From: Limonium bicolor | Taxonomy: Eukaryota > Streptophyta > Magnoliopsida > Caryophyllales > Plumbaginaceae | Direction: 5' to 3' | NCBI GenBank assembly: GCA_023374045.1 | Contig: CM041776.1 | Span: 276,357,039 to 276,421,038, forward strand | Length of the DNA stretch: 64,000 bases | Shown: positions 21,078-32,627 of the stretch, in pieces | How positions within the stretch are numbered: position 1 is the first letter of the stretch | Layout of the letters: every line of letters starts with the position of its first letter | The notes under the pieces: model-generated | The model's input: the letters and a program-made list of their open reading frames with translations, nothing else | The model's database searches: none | Told to the model about the DNA's origin: nothing | Position numbers and translations under genes: made by a program

Positions 21078-22522
21078 ATTCTTTATTTGCATGCTTACAC
21101 TAACAATGAGAGGTTGTTGCAATAGGTGATCATAAGAAACTGTCTGTTGAATAAATAATTTTATAGTGCTACATTTGGCGTTTATACAACAATTTAGATA
21201 CTAACAGATTGTGAGTAGAAGTAAGATACTAACAGATTATGCTAACATATTACCTTATCTTCTTCGACATTTTACTTTAGTTTGTGATATTACTATGTGT
21301 CTGTGTATTTTCTTTCTGTTGTTTGCAATCTGATTGAAATCGGAAAGCTATTTGATTGACATTTGCAGAGAGTTTATACAGCACTTGCATCTTGAGACGT
21401 TGTTTGCTATCTGAAATCAGAAGCCTATTTGAAATGTTGTTTGTTATGTGATTAAAATGTTGCTTGCTATTTTTTTTAGGCTGGCTACAGATTTGAAGGA
21501 CTTCATAAGTAATTGAGATCATGAGTATGACAGATGTGTGAAGGTGGAGACAAAAAGATTGTGTATGCTGGATTTTGTAGTAGTTGTATATTGTTGATAC
21601 ATTTAGGATATATTGAACAATTATGAAAGGTTGTATGATAGATTTTGTGGAAGTCTCACCATGACACCAGAGGTAGTTGTGTATGGTTGATACAAAGGTT
21701 GTACGGATTTTGTCAAAAATATTAATAATAAATTATATTTTTGACCCATCTTTAGTAATTGTCATGTTTATTAAGATTTTAATTGACCAAATAATGAGAC
21801 TATTAATATTATAAATGCATAATTTAATTTTTTTTTTAAAGGTGAAAGATCAAATAGGGCATTTATTTTTGCCCCAAATGTTGTATTAAATAGAGCAATA
21901 AATTTGAATTGCACTCATTGAAGGATATCAAACAGGGCTAAACAAAACTGGTGCCCTGTTTGTTAAACATCAAATAGTGCAATATATAGTTTGTGCACTA
22001 TTAGTACGCCCTTAAATAGTGCAATATATAGTTTGTGCACTGTTAGTCTGTCCTCAAATAGTGCACCGTGGAATGTCGCACCATTTGGTGTTGATTAAAT
22101 AGGGCAACATGTAAATTGTGCTCTATTTGTTAGCAACAAATAATGCAAATATTCTACATGCCCTAATTGTGTTGTTCATCTAATAACCGTATGGTCACAC
22201 CAAACAGAGCACCTAGAGAATTTGCCCTTTTTTCTATTGATCAAATGGGGCTACTATCATAGATTGCACTAATTGAATAGGGTCATTTAGTGCACCTTAT
22301 ATTTGCCCTGTTTGTATTTCATCAATTGGTGCATCTTTTATTGCACTAATAGTGCATGTCAAATAGGGCGAAATAAAAAGTTGCACCAAATTAGTTACTG
22401 TAGCGAATCAACTAGTGCAACCTTGGGGCAAGATTAATCTTGCTCCAATTACCCAATTAGAGCAATATTTTGATCTATTGGTGCAACTTATATTGCCCCA
22501 ATTGAACTTGTATCTTGTAGTG
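21078..22522 (+). mobile_element. CACTA (En/Spm) transposon 3' end
   Basis: The right terminus reads CTTGTATCTTGTAGTG (22507-22522), the inverse of a CACTACAAGA-type end. Inward of it, 21850-22500 is packed with short subterminal motifs in both orientations (caaatagggc, caaatagtgca, gggcaa, tgcactatt), the arrangement to which CACTA transposases bind. The TTT at 22523-22525 would be one half of the 3-bp target duplication. Left of the repeats, 21450-21850 may be the end of the transposase gene, but no domain is recognisable. No matching left terminus was found; the left side seems to have been lost at the junction with D1. Confidence 0.65.
21850..22500. repeat. CACTA subterminal repeat cluster
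   Basis: Dozens of 8-12-bp variants of caaatagGGC/caaatagTGCA and their complements occur at irregular spacing, including two near-identical 45-bp neighbours starting aaatagtgcaatatatag at about 21970 and 22013. Confidence 0.7.
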
Positions 22523-22525
22523 TTT

Positions 22526-23264
22526 GTATATTCTTCAATATCTAATATAGATACAGACTCTTCCCTTATAGTGTTACAACAAGTTTTATTTGATGCCTTA
22601 ATTTTTAATTTTGCAGTCAATAGGTTCTGAGTAAACTTACTGATGATGACGTAATAGCCTATAACGAGAAGTTTTTGTACCCCTACTCCACCCCCATTAA
22701 CCCAACCATCTAGTTGAGGCAATTTAATGTCTTAATTTATGATTAGCGCTTATCACGCCACGCATAGAGAGAGTAAAGTAATCGAGGGTGCCCCCAAGTT
22801 TTGCGTTGAACCCTATTTACTTGTAACTTCTGAGATATATTATAATATAGCGTGAACTTGGGACCAATTCATCTTCTGATCACACGTGGTGACAGACGCA
22901 CTAATATGTTATAATGTCAGTGTACCCACGTGATGTAGATGCATACTACTTATGTAACATATCAGTATATGAATAAGAAGATATCACAAACAAGTGGTCG
23001 TGCTTCTCCCCGGCCTGAACCACATTCACATATATCGAAACAATGCGGTGGATACTAAATATGACCTGAAAACGATTAATTTGGGATAGAACTTAGAGTG
23101 GAGCTAAGTTTACTAATTGAAATGTTCAGACCTCCCGCCGGATTATACACCGATAAGTAAGCTAATCTACTACGAGGACGTCGTTCCTTGTAAATGGAGA
23201 AAGATATAATTAACACCTCTCCCATATTAAGATGTGAAATGAGGGTTGAACAGTTTTATGATAA
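22526..23264. other. Intergenic DNA, nothing recognised
   Basis: No gene or element border is supported here. Short frames at 22408-22722 belong to the CACTA end or are chance. Confidence 0.35.
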
Positions 23265-23472
23265 TATGTGATGTGATAAATAGTACATAACTGTAGTTTT
23301 GTTTTACAAACTGAGTAAAGACAAAACAGTTAAAATACATTTTCATAACTGTACAGAATTGTAGTGTATCATGCTATGGTATGTTAGGGGTTGACTAGTT
23401 TAATTTGTTTTTGGCCCTCAAAGGACCAGTAGATTAACTGTTTTGTTTTACTAACAAAACCTACATCACATA
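23265..23472. mobile_element. MITE-like inverted repeat
   Basis: The left arm (tatgtgatgtg, then gtagttttgttttac, then acaaaacagttaa by 23335) is mirrored on the right as ttaactgttttgttttac, aaaacctac and atcacata ending at 23472. The arms differ by gaps. The small size and terminal inversion suggest a MITE, but no target duplication could be identified and the superfamily is unknown. Confidence 0.35.
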
Positions 23473-26400
23473 CAGTGGTGGTTCATCTTGTTGTGAAACT
23501 TTTAAAAATTTATCAAATATTTTTATAATTTTTAAAAAATACAAATAATATAATATTTTAAATAATAATAATATAAAAAAAAATTACACCCAAAACAAAA
23601 CTTCAACATTCGTCACTGATAACGTAGTATTCCATTAATATGAATGGAGTATAATAAAATACTAATATAGATCATAATACATTTAGCTCACTGTACAGTA
23701 TTCTTATATTGACGATGATATTTATAGCCAACAATTATTGTTATTAAGACCATCTGGGTTGACCAGGAACTAGTTGTGGTGGGCCAACAAAACCCACTTG
23801 GCTAGGCGCGGTTCCACTTCGGATCAAATCAATCACACGGTGTCGTAAACTGGAAGAGACGACAAGTGGAAGTGGTAAACTTTTTTTATTGAGTTAAGAG
23901 AAATGATTATAATATATCATTTTCACCTCTTATATCATGGTGTTGCCATATTTTTCCACAGTGAATTGTATTGATCCTAACTCCTCCACGTAGAAAGTGG
24001 GCTGGAATGATCCACGTGCCTATTCTAAAGCACGCACTTGCAACTAAGAACTTAAGAAGTGGGACTTTTCTCTTCCTTCCTTTTTTTTTTTCGACTTCCA
24101 TTTATTTTACGGTTCTAATTAATTAGCGACATAGTAATTTCTTTTATTGTTATTAAATAATACTCATTATAAATCTTATATATAATTAAGGCTTCTAGTG
24201 TTTTATCTCTTTTAATTTGTCCCATATTTAGTTCACATTGTTTTAATTTTATCTTTACCCCTTAAAATCTTGAAAATTATTTTTAAAATCACGTATAATC
24301 ATCGCATGCTCTAAACTTGTTTTCCAAATATGGTATAGTTTGTCACCGGATGATGATAATGGTAGTATAGACATAGTAATCGACTCTATGGAGTGATTAT
24401 ATACCCAAATTAAAATGAAAATATGTGATAATACTATTTAGCTTGGGTTGCATCTAGTCTTTTGGTCTTATCCAGAAACTATACCCAATGTGCGTCAATT
24501 GAAGCGTGAAGTAGTTACAGATAGGCATACTCTCGAAGTGGTAAGAGTTTAAGTGGGCACAGTAATTATCCTCATGTTGCGTCAGTTGATATAATTAGTT
24601 GATTTTTGTCAACAAGTTTAGTATTTATCCTCATTTTTTTATACTCTGTCATTATCATCATAGTAATCAGTTATCATACATACATATGAACCGAAAATAC
24701 AAAAATTAAATGTGTAGTTCATCATAAATAATGTATTCGATCAATTATCATACAATATTCATAGATCTGATCCTCATGTTTTATCAGTTAATATGTACTT
24801 CAATAGTTAATAAAGAAAAACCTCAACCTACAAAAGTCAATATATTTATATGTCAACAATATTTATAACTGTAACAAAAAAAAATCGCATAGCTAGATAT
24901 AAAACAGGTAGATCATAAAGTGGATGTAAACGAACCTACTTATCGATTCATTACCGTCCCCAGTTTTGATTAGATTGTCACCAATTGTAATAAGAGTGAT
25001 AATATTACCAGTTAAGAGAACCTAGCATTACACGTCTGTCACATTCTGGTTCGGTGTTGTAAATACAAATAAGGAAAAAGTATATTATATTTCAAATGTT
25101 GTAAGTTTCAAAGTTTTATGTTTTTGTAACCAATATATATATATATGATATAGAGAGAGAGGATATAAAAACACGTATTTTAAAATCTTATTCATCTAAA
25201 ATGAGCCTTTTATTCAATTTGTGATATTGGTCAACCTCGAGACGACTAATACTATAAAAGAAACTAACATCGTCGATGAAGTTAATGTGATTTGGGTTAA
25301 TTACTAAAGTGAATCTTATGTTTATTCAATATAAATCAAATTAGTTACCAGCATGAATTAAGTTCTATGCCATATTATTGTCAATTTTGTAACTAGGTCT
25401 TTCATCAAATTATAAAAAAAGTGAATTAAATTCTACTATAAAATTCAGTTTTAAATTATAAAGTTATTATCTAGTTATCAAAGTAAACTATTGAATGTTA
25501 TAACTATTATTAGATCATTCATACAGTGAATCCACCCAACAATGAGTATCTAAGTAATAAGTTATATTTAGACTCAATAAAATAAATGATTTTTCTCCAG
25601 TGAATCGAATTCGAGTATAAGTAATATAGCATAGTTCTAATAATAAATTTAATCAAAGTCAATTTTTTTTTTTTGGATAATTGGTAAACTATATATAATG
25701 AAATAATGATAGAGTTTTACAAATGTCGATAATCAAAGTCAATTTTTGCTTTAATAATTACAATACTATAGCTTTTTGAAAAGAATTGTATTATGGTATA
25801 AGTGAATCATCTAAAATTTAGTTAATAAATTAACATTATTTTTTAACTTTATTAATAATAAAAGTGAATCTTTTAATTTAATTTGTAAATATTTTACGTT
25901 TTAGTCTATATATATATTATTTAAAAACACGACTAAAATTATAGAATTTTTAATAATATTCATATACGTTTTATAACATATATAAACATAAAACATTGAA
26001 ATTTTAAGTTCGTTAGACTGTATTTCAAAAGAATAAATAACAGTATAAAATATTATTATTTAAAACTTATATTTGAAAAAAATAAAGAAAAAAAGTAAAA
26101 ACGGCTCCAGCGCCATAATGAAATCGCGAATATTAATTACGGGAGCAAAGAAAAAAGAACTTGTAAGTCGGCTATAAGCATAAGATATAAGGAAGTATAA
26201 TGTTTTAAATTAAAATGAATAATACTAATGGTTATATTAAAATCGCCGACATTGATTGATGAATCGTACGTCCCCCCACTCATAAGTACAGTAGTCCAAA
26301 ACCATACACAAACAAACACATCTGGCCGTAATGGTAATGGGAAACCACTCGCAGATGTGATTGCGAAGTACCAAAATTCCCCGGCGGCTAGGACAAACAA

Positions 26401-27021
26401 ATCACCTTCAACAGTTACTCGTAAATACAGTATACAGATTTGCGAAACGAATCAGAGATGATGGAACCCCAAACTGCATAAACTAATGCTTCTTATTTAT
26501 TTGATCATGACTCCTGCTGCTACTCAATCTTAATATTATAATATAGTGAGAACTGAGAAGCCATCTTTTCATGCATGTCGGCCACAAGTCGGCAGCACAC
26601 AATCATAATCGTGATTGTTACCAAGAACTGGAGTTAGATCATTTTCGGCGTTAATTATTTGTCTTCTTCCTTAAACGGCCGCTTTAATTTCAGTTTTAAA
26701 ATGTGTCCAGATAAGGTCATGTACATTGATACACATCGGAGGCCAAGTGCATGCGTACGTCTCTATGTTCGATGCTCCTCCAAACTTTTCATGATTACTT
26801 ACTTAAAATTGTCTTGTTCTGACCAGCTTTTTAATAACACATGGATTTGGGAGGGGGTGTGGAATTAAAACTTCATAAAGTGTGAGAATAATTAGGAAAA
26901 GAACTCCGACGGTTACTAATACAATTGTATATAATGTATATATATGGAGTGAGTCAGCACTAAAATAAATAAATATAGTCAGTCCCCTGCAGTTGAAATG
27001 AGAGGATCCTAGAGTTAAAGA
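23473..27021. other. Long intergenic block without a supported gene
   Basis: Mostly AT-rich DNA. Opposite-strand frames at 26137-26461 overlap each other, lack family motifs and lack splice partners. I looked for the 3' LTR of the copia relic at 26500-27020 and could not identify it. Confidence 0.35.
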
Positions 27022-28561
27022 TTGTTTTTAAAATCTATGAACAACCGTGACGTACTTGTGGTGGGAATATGAAACACTTGTGCTTCCCCAAGGTAAATTT
27101 TTCCATACTGAGTGAATATCAATTTTCATGTGTTTAGTTCGTTGATGTTGTACTAGAATAGAGGATATGTAGACGGAGCTGGGATTGTCGTAGAAGACTA
27201 TGGTGGTGAGCTTGGTGGGGGCGTTCAGTTCCTGTAAGAGATTGCGGAGCCAGCAAGATTCGGCGATGGCATTTGCAACCACACCATACTCGACTTCAGC
27301 GCTAGAGCGAGACATTGTGGGTTGGCGTTTGGAAGACCAAGTAATAAGGTTGGAGTCGAGATCCATGCAATAGCAAGATGTTGAACGCCGAGTGTCATAC
27401 AGCTGGTTCAATTCGTGTCCTAGTAGACAGTCTTTTGGTTGGAGTCGTCGGGGACGATGTTGAGGCTGAGAGTGAGACTGCCTTTAATGTAGTGCATAAT
27501 GTGCTTGAGGGCATTAAAGTGTGCTTCACGGGTATCGTGCATGTGAAGGCAGCACTGCTGAACAGCATAGATGATATCCGGATGAGTAAAGGTCAGATAT
27601 ATTGGAGGGCATCGGCCAAGGAACGGAAGTCGGTGGGATTGGTGACTTTGGGGCCGGCTGTTTTACTGAGTTTGGCAATGGTGTCGACGGGTGTCTTGTA
27701 AGGAGTTGCTGGAGCCCATACCAAAGCGATGGAGGATATGTCCTTTGCATAGGCAGTTTGACTAAGGTAGAGGCCAGAGTTCTGACAAGTGATAGAGATG
27801 CCGAAGAAGTAGTTTAGTGACCGAGATCCATCATGGAGAACTCGGTACTGAGGGCCATGATTATTTTGCACAGGAATGATGTGGTTGAGGCGGTGAGGAT
27901 TATGTCATCGACGTAGACAAGTAGATGAGCCTGGTGGTCACAACGGTGGAAGACAGACAGAGATGGGTTAGAGCGACACCCTTTGAATCTGAGCTGAGTG
28001 ATGTGGGCAGCGAACGGGTGGTACCAGGCAAGTGGTGCTTGTTAAAGGCCGTAGAGTGCCTTCCGGATTTTGTAGACATGGTTGAGGAATTGAGGGTGGA
28101 CAAATCCCGGTGGATGTTGACAGTAAACGACTTCATCAAGATGGTTGTGAAGGAAAGCATTTTTGACGTCAAGTTGATGTATGGGTCATTGCTTGGTGAC
28201 GGTGGGGGAGAAGGTATCACTAAAGTCAAGCCTGTGTTGTTGTGAGAAACCACGTGCAACCCATCTAGATTTGTAGCGAGTAAGTGTTCCATCTGCATCA
28301 AATTTGTGATGAAACAGCCACTTTCTAGAAACTAAGTCAGCATTCTTGGGACGGGGAATAAGATCCCAAGTCCTATTCTTAATCAGGGCATCATACTCTT
28401 CCTTAATAGATTGGAACCAATGGGGATTTTGGTGGAAAGAGTAGTAGTTTATGGGAAGAGGTGTAGTAGTAGTGTTAAGATTGAAGAAAGATTAAGGTTT
28501 GGTGATGCCAGACTTGGAGCAAGTGATCATGTTGTGGGAGGGCTGGGCAGTGGATTGGTAC

Positions 28562-28638
<77 letters not shown>

Positions 28639-31500
28639 GAATGAGTTGGAGTGGGTTGTGTCTATAGAGGTGGGTTGATCCGTTATGGGTCACGGTGGGG
28701 TTATGACAGTTGGTTGTGGAGATGTGGGGACCCGTGGAGAGGGTGGGGGTTGGGTAGCAGATGAAGCGAGATGAGGTGTGGGAGTAGTGGGTGACGTGGT
28801 AGTAAGGTGAGCTAGGGTAGAAATCTATGGAGCCGATGTAAGGGGGAGGTTGAGGAGTGAGAAGAGATTGAGGTGGCAGTGGAAGTGGGAGAGTGGACTG
28901 GAAGTGTTGGGGTGAGGGAGTGTTGACCATCCAGGTTTGTAGGGATTTATTGAGATCGTTGAGGAGTGGGAGGGGAGTTTGTTATACGTGCATGCGGGGA
29001 TGGTAAAGTTAACCGCATAGGAGTTGGGAATGTGAGGGAGAGGAAAGCGGGGGAGTTGAGTGGAGGAGAAGTAAGAGAGGGGGTGCCACATCATCGACGG
29101 GATGTACGAGTTGACCGAGAGGGGTGGAGAAATAGGTGTTGTAAGGAAAAAATATTGTTAAAGATGATGAGGCGGGAGATAATTACCTTGTGAGTATCCA
29201 GATCAAAGCAACGGTATCTCTATGGTACGGTGCATAGCCAAGGAAAGCACATGGTTTGGTACGAGCCTCGAATTGGTGCTTAGTGGTGGAAGAGAGATTT
29301 GGGTAACAAAGGCAACCAAACATACGAAGGTGATCATAAGTGGCCGTTTGGTTGTAGAGAAGGGCATAAGGGTTGTGGTTGTTTTTTGTGGAGGTGGGTG
29401 TGATGTTGAGGAGATAGGTGGAGGTGGTGAGCGCCTCCGCCCAGGATTTGAAGGGTAGATGACCGTGAAAAAGGAGGGTATGGATGACGATGGTGATTGT
29501 GCGGATCATACATTCTGCCTTACCGTTTTGCTGAGAGGTGTGGGGGCAAGAGAAATGTAAGATAATGCCATGGTGATCAAGATTGGAATGTAGTTCGTGA
29601 TTGTCAAATCTCAACCATGATCATTAGATTTGTTTTATGGTGCGGTGAAACTGTGTTCGGACGTATGCATGGAAGTGTTTAAGAGTTTCAATTATTTAAG
29701 ATTTGAGTGGAAACTTTCACATGAAATGAGAACAATCGTCAAGCACAATAAAAAAGTATTTAAACTCACAACTGCTAAGCAAGGGAGATGTCCATAAATC
29801 ACAATGAATAAGGTCAAATGGGTGCACAAAAATAGAATGTGAGCGTTGAAAAGGTAATCGGGTCTGTTTGCCTAACTGACATGCATGACAAATATGGGAT
29901 ACAAGATTATTATGAGAAATTAAATTCTGTAAAACTAGAGGCCCGATGCAGAAGGGCCCGGATGCATGAGGCGGTGATGTTAGGTGGGTTGGTGGTGGTT
30001 GTCGTAAGGACAGTAGTTGAAAGGCGGCGGTGCGTACGGGACAAATGGATAGAGCTCCCTCGACTATTGCACCGATGGATCGTGTTCTTGCTTGAAAGAT
30101 CCTTGATGGAAAAATCAAATGTGTCAAATTCAATAAATAGTTATCATCATGGCTAAACTGTCTAACTGAAATCAAATTCTTTATTAAACGAGGTATGACA
30201 AGAAAATTACAAAGATAAAAGTTAGGAGAGGAGTGTAGCCTTCTGTAGCCGATTTGAGTGATTATGAGGAGTTGACCGTTGCTCACAATAATATTAGGAG
30301 AAGATTATGAGTCATGAGGAATAGGAGAGAAGATACCTGCATTCGGACTCATGTGAGAAAAGGCCCCGGTGTCTATATACCAAGGTGAGTCATAAGGGCG
30401 GGGTTGAACGATCATGGCATTTATAGCGTTAACCAGACTTTTTTTGGTCCCACGAGGGTGCAGTTAGTTGGCTGAGCATCGCTTGGGGAAGAGTAGGTGG
30501 GCGAGGACCACGGAGACCGGGGAAGGACCAAGCCTGAGGCCACGATGTTTGGCCACTGAGCAGATTCCATAACTAATTTTGATGAGATACACACTTGTGT
30601 GTACCACGACCACAGCCCCGACCACGATGATTGTTCCACTGATAGAAGGGAGGACAAGGTTGCGGGGTAGGGTTGGCATAGAGGTCAAAGGGGGTTGATG
30701 GTTGTGGTGTTTGTGACGGTGGTGTTGTTAGTTACGAGTGCAGTAACAAGTAAAGCAGTGGCGGTATTAAAGGAGTTGTTAAGGCAAGTTTCTTTGAGAA
30801 TAAGGTTGCTCTAAACTTCATGGAAGGTGTGGAACGAACACTAGAATTGGATAAGACTCCGGATATTGGAAAAGGAGTAGTTTAAGTCGCTGATCGTTTG
30901 AAGAACTAGGTTCCCATCAGAAACTGAGCTGTCAACATCGGCCAGGACATCAGCGAGATTTTTTAACTGCATACAGTACTCGTTAATAGGCATGGAGCCT
31001 TGGAAAAAACCGCAACACTCAGGTTGAGTTGGATGGTGTGGCCTTTCTTGTTGCCGCAGAACAGGTTTTCGATGGTTGTCTAGGCTTCATAGGCTGTGGC
31101 ATTATAGCGCATGATGAGACTGAAGATCCCAGGACAGATAGTGGCGTAGATTCATAAGAGCACGGTGAATTCAACGAGGGTCCAGCTTTCGTCGGTGGAG
31201 GGAGGAGTGTCATGATGTGGTGGAGAAGGTTGAACTTGTTGAGGGTTACAAGGAACATGTGAGACCACAAGCGTAGTTTGAAGGGGTTTGGGTTAATTCA
31301 ATGCGCACATGATTTGTAATTGAACTTACAGGAAGGCTTTGTTGAACGCGGTGGCAGTGGGAGAAGCATTGGGTGCATATGTGGTTGTGTGGGGAGGGGA
31401 GTCGATGGTGTAGGGAGGGGAAGTGAGCAAGGTGTGCTCGAATGCCACTAGAGAACCATGGTCAAACATGAGGACAGAAAGGAGAGGTGTTGGGAAAGAA
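27022..31500 (-). pseudogene. Decayed Ty1/copia retrotransposon (gag-pol)
   Basis: Read on the minus strand from right to left in coordinates, the pieces follow copia order. Gag runs about 31470-30550 (an INEYCMQLKNLADVL-like segment, then a broken zinc knuckle). The pre-integrase zinc region holds ICHACQLGKQTRLPF, followed by PFDLIHCDLW and FFIVLDDCSHFM (30286-29717). The integrase core has PHTSQQNGKAEC and LPFKSWAEALTT (29614-29183). Reverse transcriptase has LLVYVDDIILT near 27925-27895. RNase H has ITWSSKRQPTMSRSSAEVEY and VQHQRTKHMKIDIH (27411-27028). Many frame shifts and stops separate the pieces, so it is dead. The 3' LTR was not found; a possible 5' LTR starts at 31594. Confidence 0.85.
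28563..28634. repeat. (GA)n microsatellite inside the copia relic
   Basis: About 70 bp of GA dinucleotides with one interruption lie between the integrase and reverse-transcriptase parts of the dead copia element. Arg-Glu and Leu-Ser repeat frames over it are artefacts. Confidence 0.95.
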
Positions 31501-31559
31501 CAAAAGGATACTTAAAGTTGTTGGGAGTGTGGAGGGATAATAGGATCTAGAGAGGAGAG

Positions 31560-31593
31560 AGGTGAGTTAGGTTGATACCTTGGGCGGACCCAC
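31560..31593 (-). promoter_or_regulatory. Possible copia primer-binding region
   Basis: The minus strand reads AAGGTATCAACCTAAC between the gag start and the TATTTCA edge at 31594. GGTATCA is the core of the initiator-Met tRNA primer site (TGGTATCAGAGC) in copia elements, but the rest does not match. Confidence 0.25.
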
Positions 31594-32053
31594 TGAAATA
31601 CCCTAAGGTTTATAAATTAAATTAAAAGACAATTAATGAATTAAGAAGGCTAATAAGCCTTAATGAACCAAGAATCATGAAAACTCCTAAGCACACTTAT
31701 ATAAATAAATATGTACTCCATGAAGGTTACTAAACCTTATATAAACACATGGACATAAGTGGAGCATAGTAAAGGAGGAAAATCAACCTACAATTGATTT
31801 ATCATGATATACACATCTTCATGAGCAAAGAACACAAACACTTAAGGAAAATATACCTTAAGAAGTCATAATGACTTGTGAGTAAAAATATCACTTGTAA
31901 GACAAGTGTATACACCTTTGGACACTAAATAACACATATTATACATTGAAATAGTAATTTCCTAAGTTCCCAATGATCTTCTGTCCAATTCACTAGTCAG
32001 GTCCTTAATCTATCACCAAGTTCTTCAAGTTCCGCTGAATTACCTTACTACCG

Positions 32054-32137
32054 AGTGAAGAGAGGGAGAGAGAGAGGAGAGGGAGAGAGGAGGAGAGGAG
32101 AAGAGAGAGAGAGAGAGAGAGAGAGGGAGGGAGAGAT
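32054..32137. repeat. GA-rich microsatellite
   Basis: Imperfect GA/GGA tract of about 84 bp, pyrimidine-rich on the minus strand. It lies some 70-160 bp downstream of the minus-strand TATA box, the place of an LTR leader. Confidence 0.9.
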
Positions 32138-32207
32138 TTGCAATGGCAATGTAACAGTGAGAATTCTCAAGTTCAGATCGCGTGTCCTTTATTGAGGGGG
32201 TGAACCC

Positions 32208-32217
32208 CTATTTATAG
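32208..32217 (-). promoter_or_regulatory. TATA box in the LTR-like unit
   Basis: The minus strand reads CTATAAATAG, a near-consensus plant TATA box, 139 bp from the palindromic array. Confidence 0.5.
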
Positions 32218-32355
32218 TGTTTCTCACAGGCTTTCTGGCCTATCACATGTGCATGGCACATAAATATCTTGATAGGCCTACAAAATATCTCATAAGTATC
32301 TTATCCTAATTTCCCTACTTTCGACTGTTTCCTATACTCGCTCTGTTCTCCTATC

Positions 32356-32627
32356 GACCGGTCACAGACGACCGGTCGTCATCCATGCTATATTTGGCAT
32401 ATTTGGTGACCGGTCACAGGCGACCGGTCGCTTCTTACACTATACCTCGCACTCCTGGCGACTGGTCATAAGCGACCGGTCGTAGCGACGCTTTTTGGTG
32501 ACCGGTCATAGGAGACCGGTCAGTTTCTATGCTATGTTCTAGGGTCCCTGGCGACCGGTCGAAAGCGACCGGTCAATGCTTGCGGCATGATTGGGGTCTT
32601 CTGTGTCCAGTCAGGAACGCCTGGTCG
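32356..32627. repeat. Paired GACCGGTC palindrome array
   Basis: The 8-bp palindrome GACCGGTC occurs in pairs whose starts are always 14 bp apart: 32356/32370, 32408/32422, 32460/32474 (first copy gactggtc), 32500/32514 and 32553/32567. A decayed sixth pair lies near 32606/32620. Pairs repeat every 52, 52, 40, 53 and 53 bp. The array is CpG-rich inside AT-rich DNA. Confidence 0.95.

Noticed and set aside
26137..26461. Opposite-strand frames of 87 and 77 codons
   Set aside because: They overlap and mirror each other and match no family I know.
28411..28930. Arg-Glu and Leu-Ser repeat proteins on opposite strands
   Set aside because: Both come from the (GA)n microsatellite within the dead copia element.
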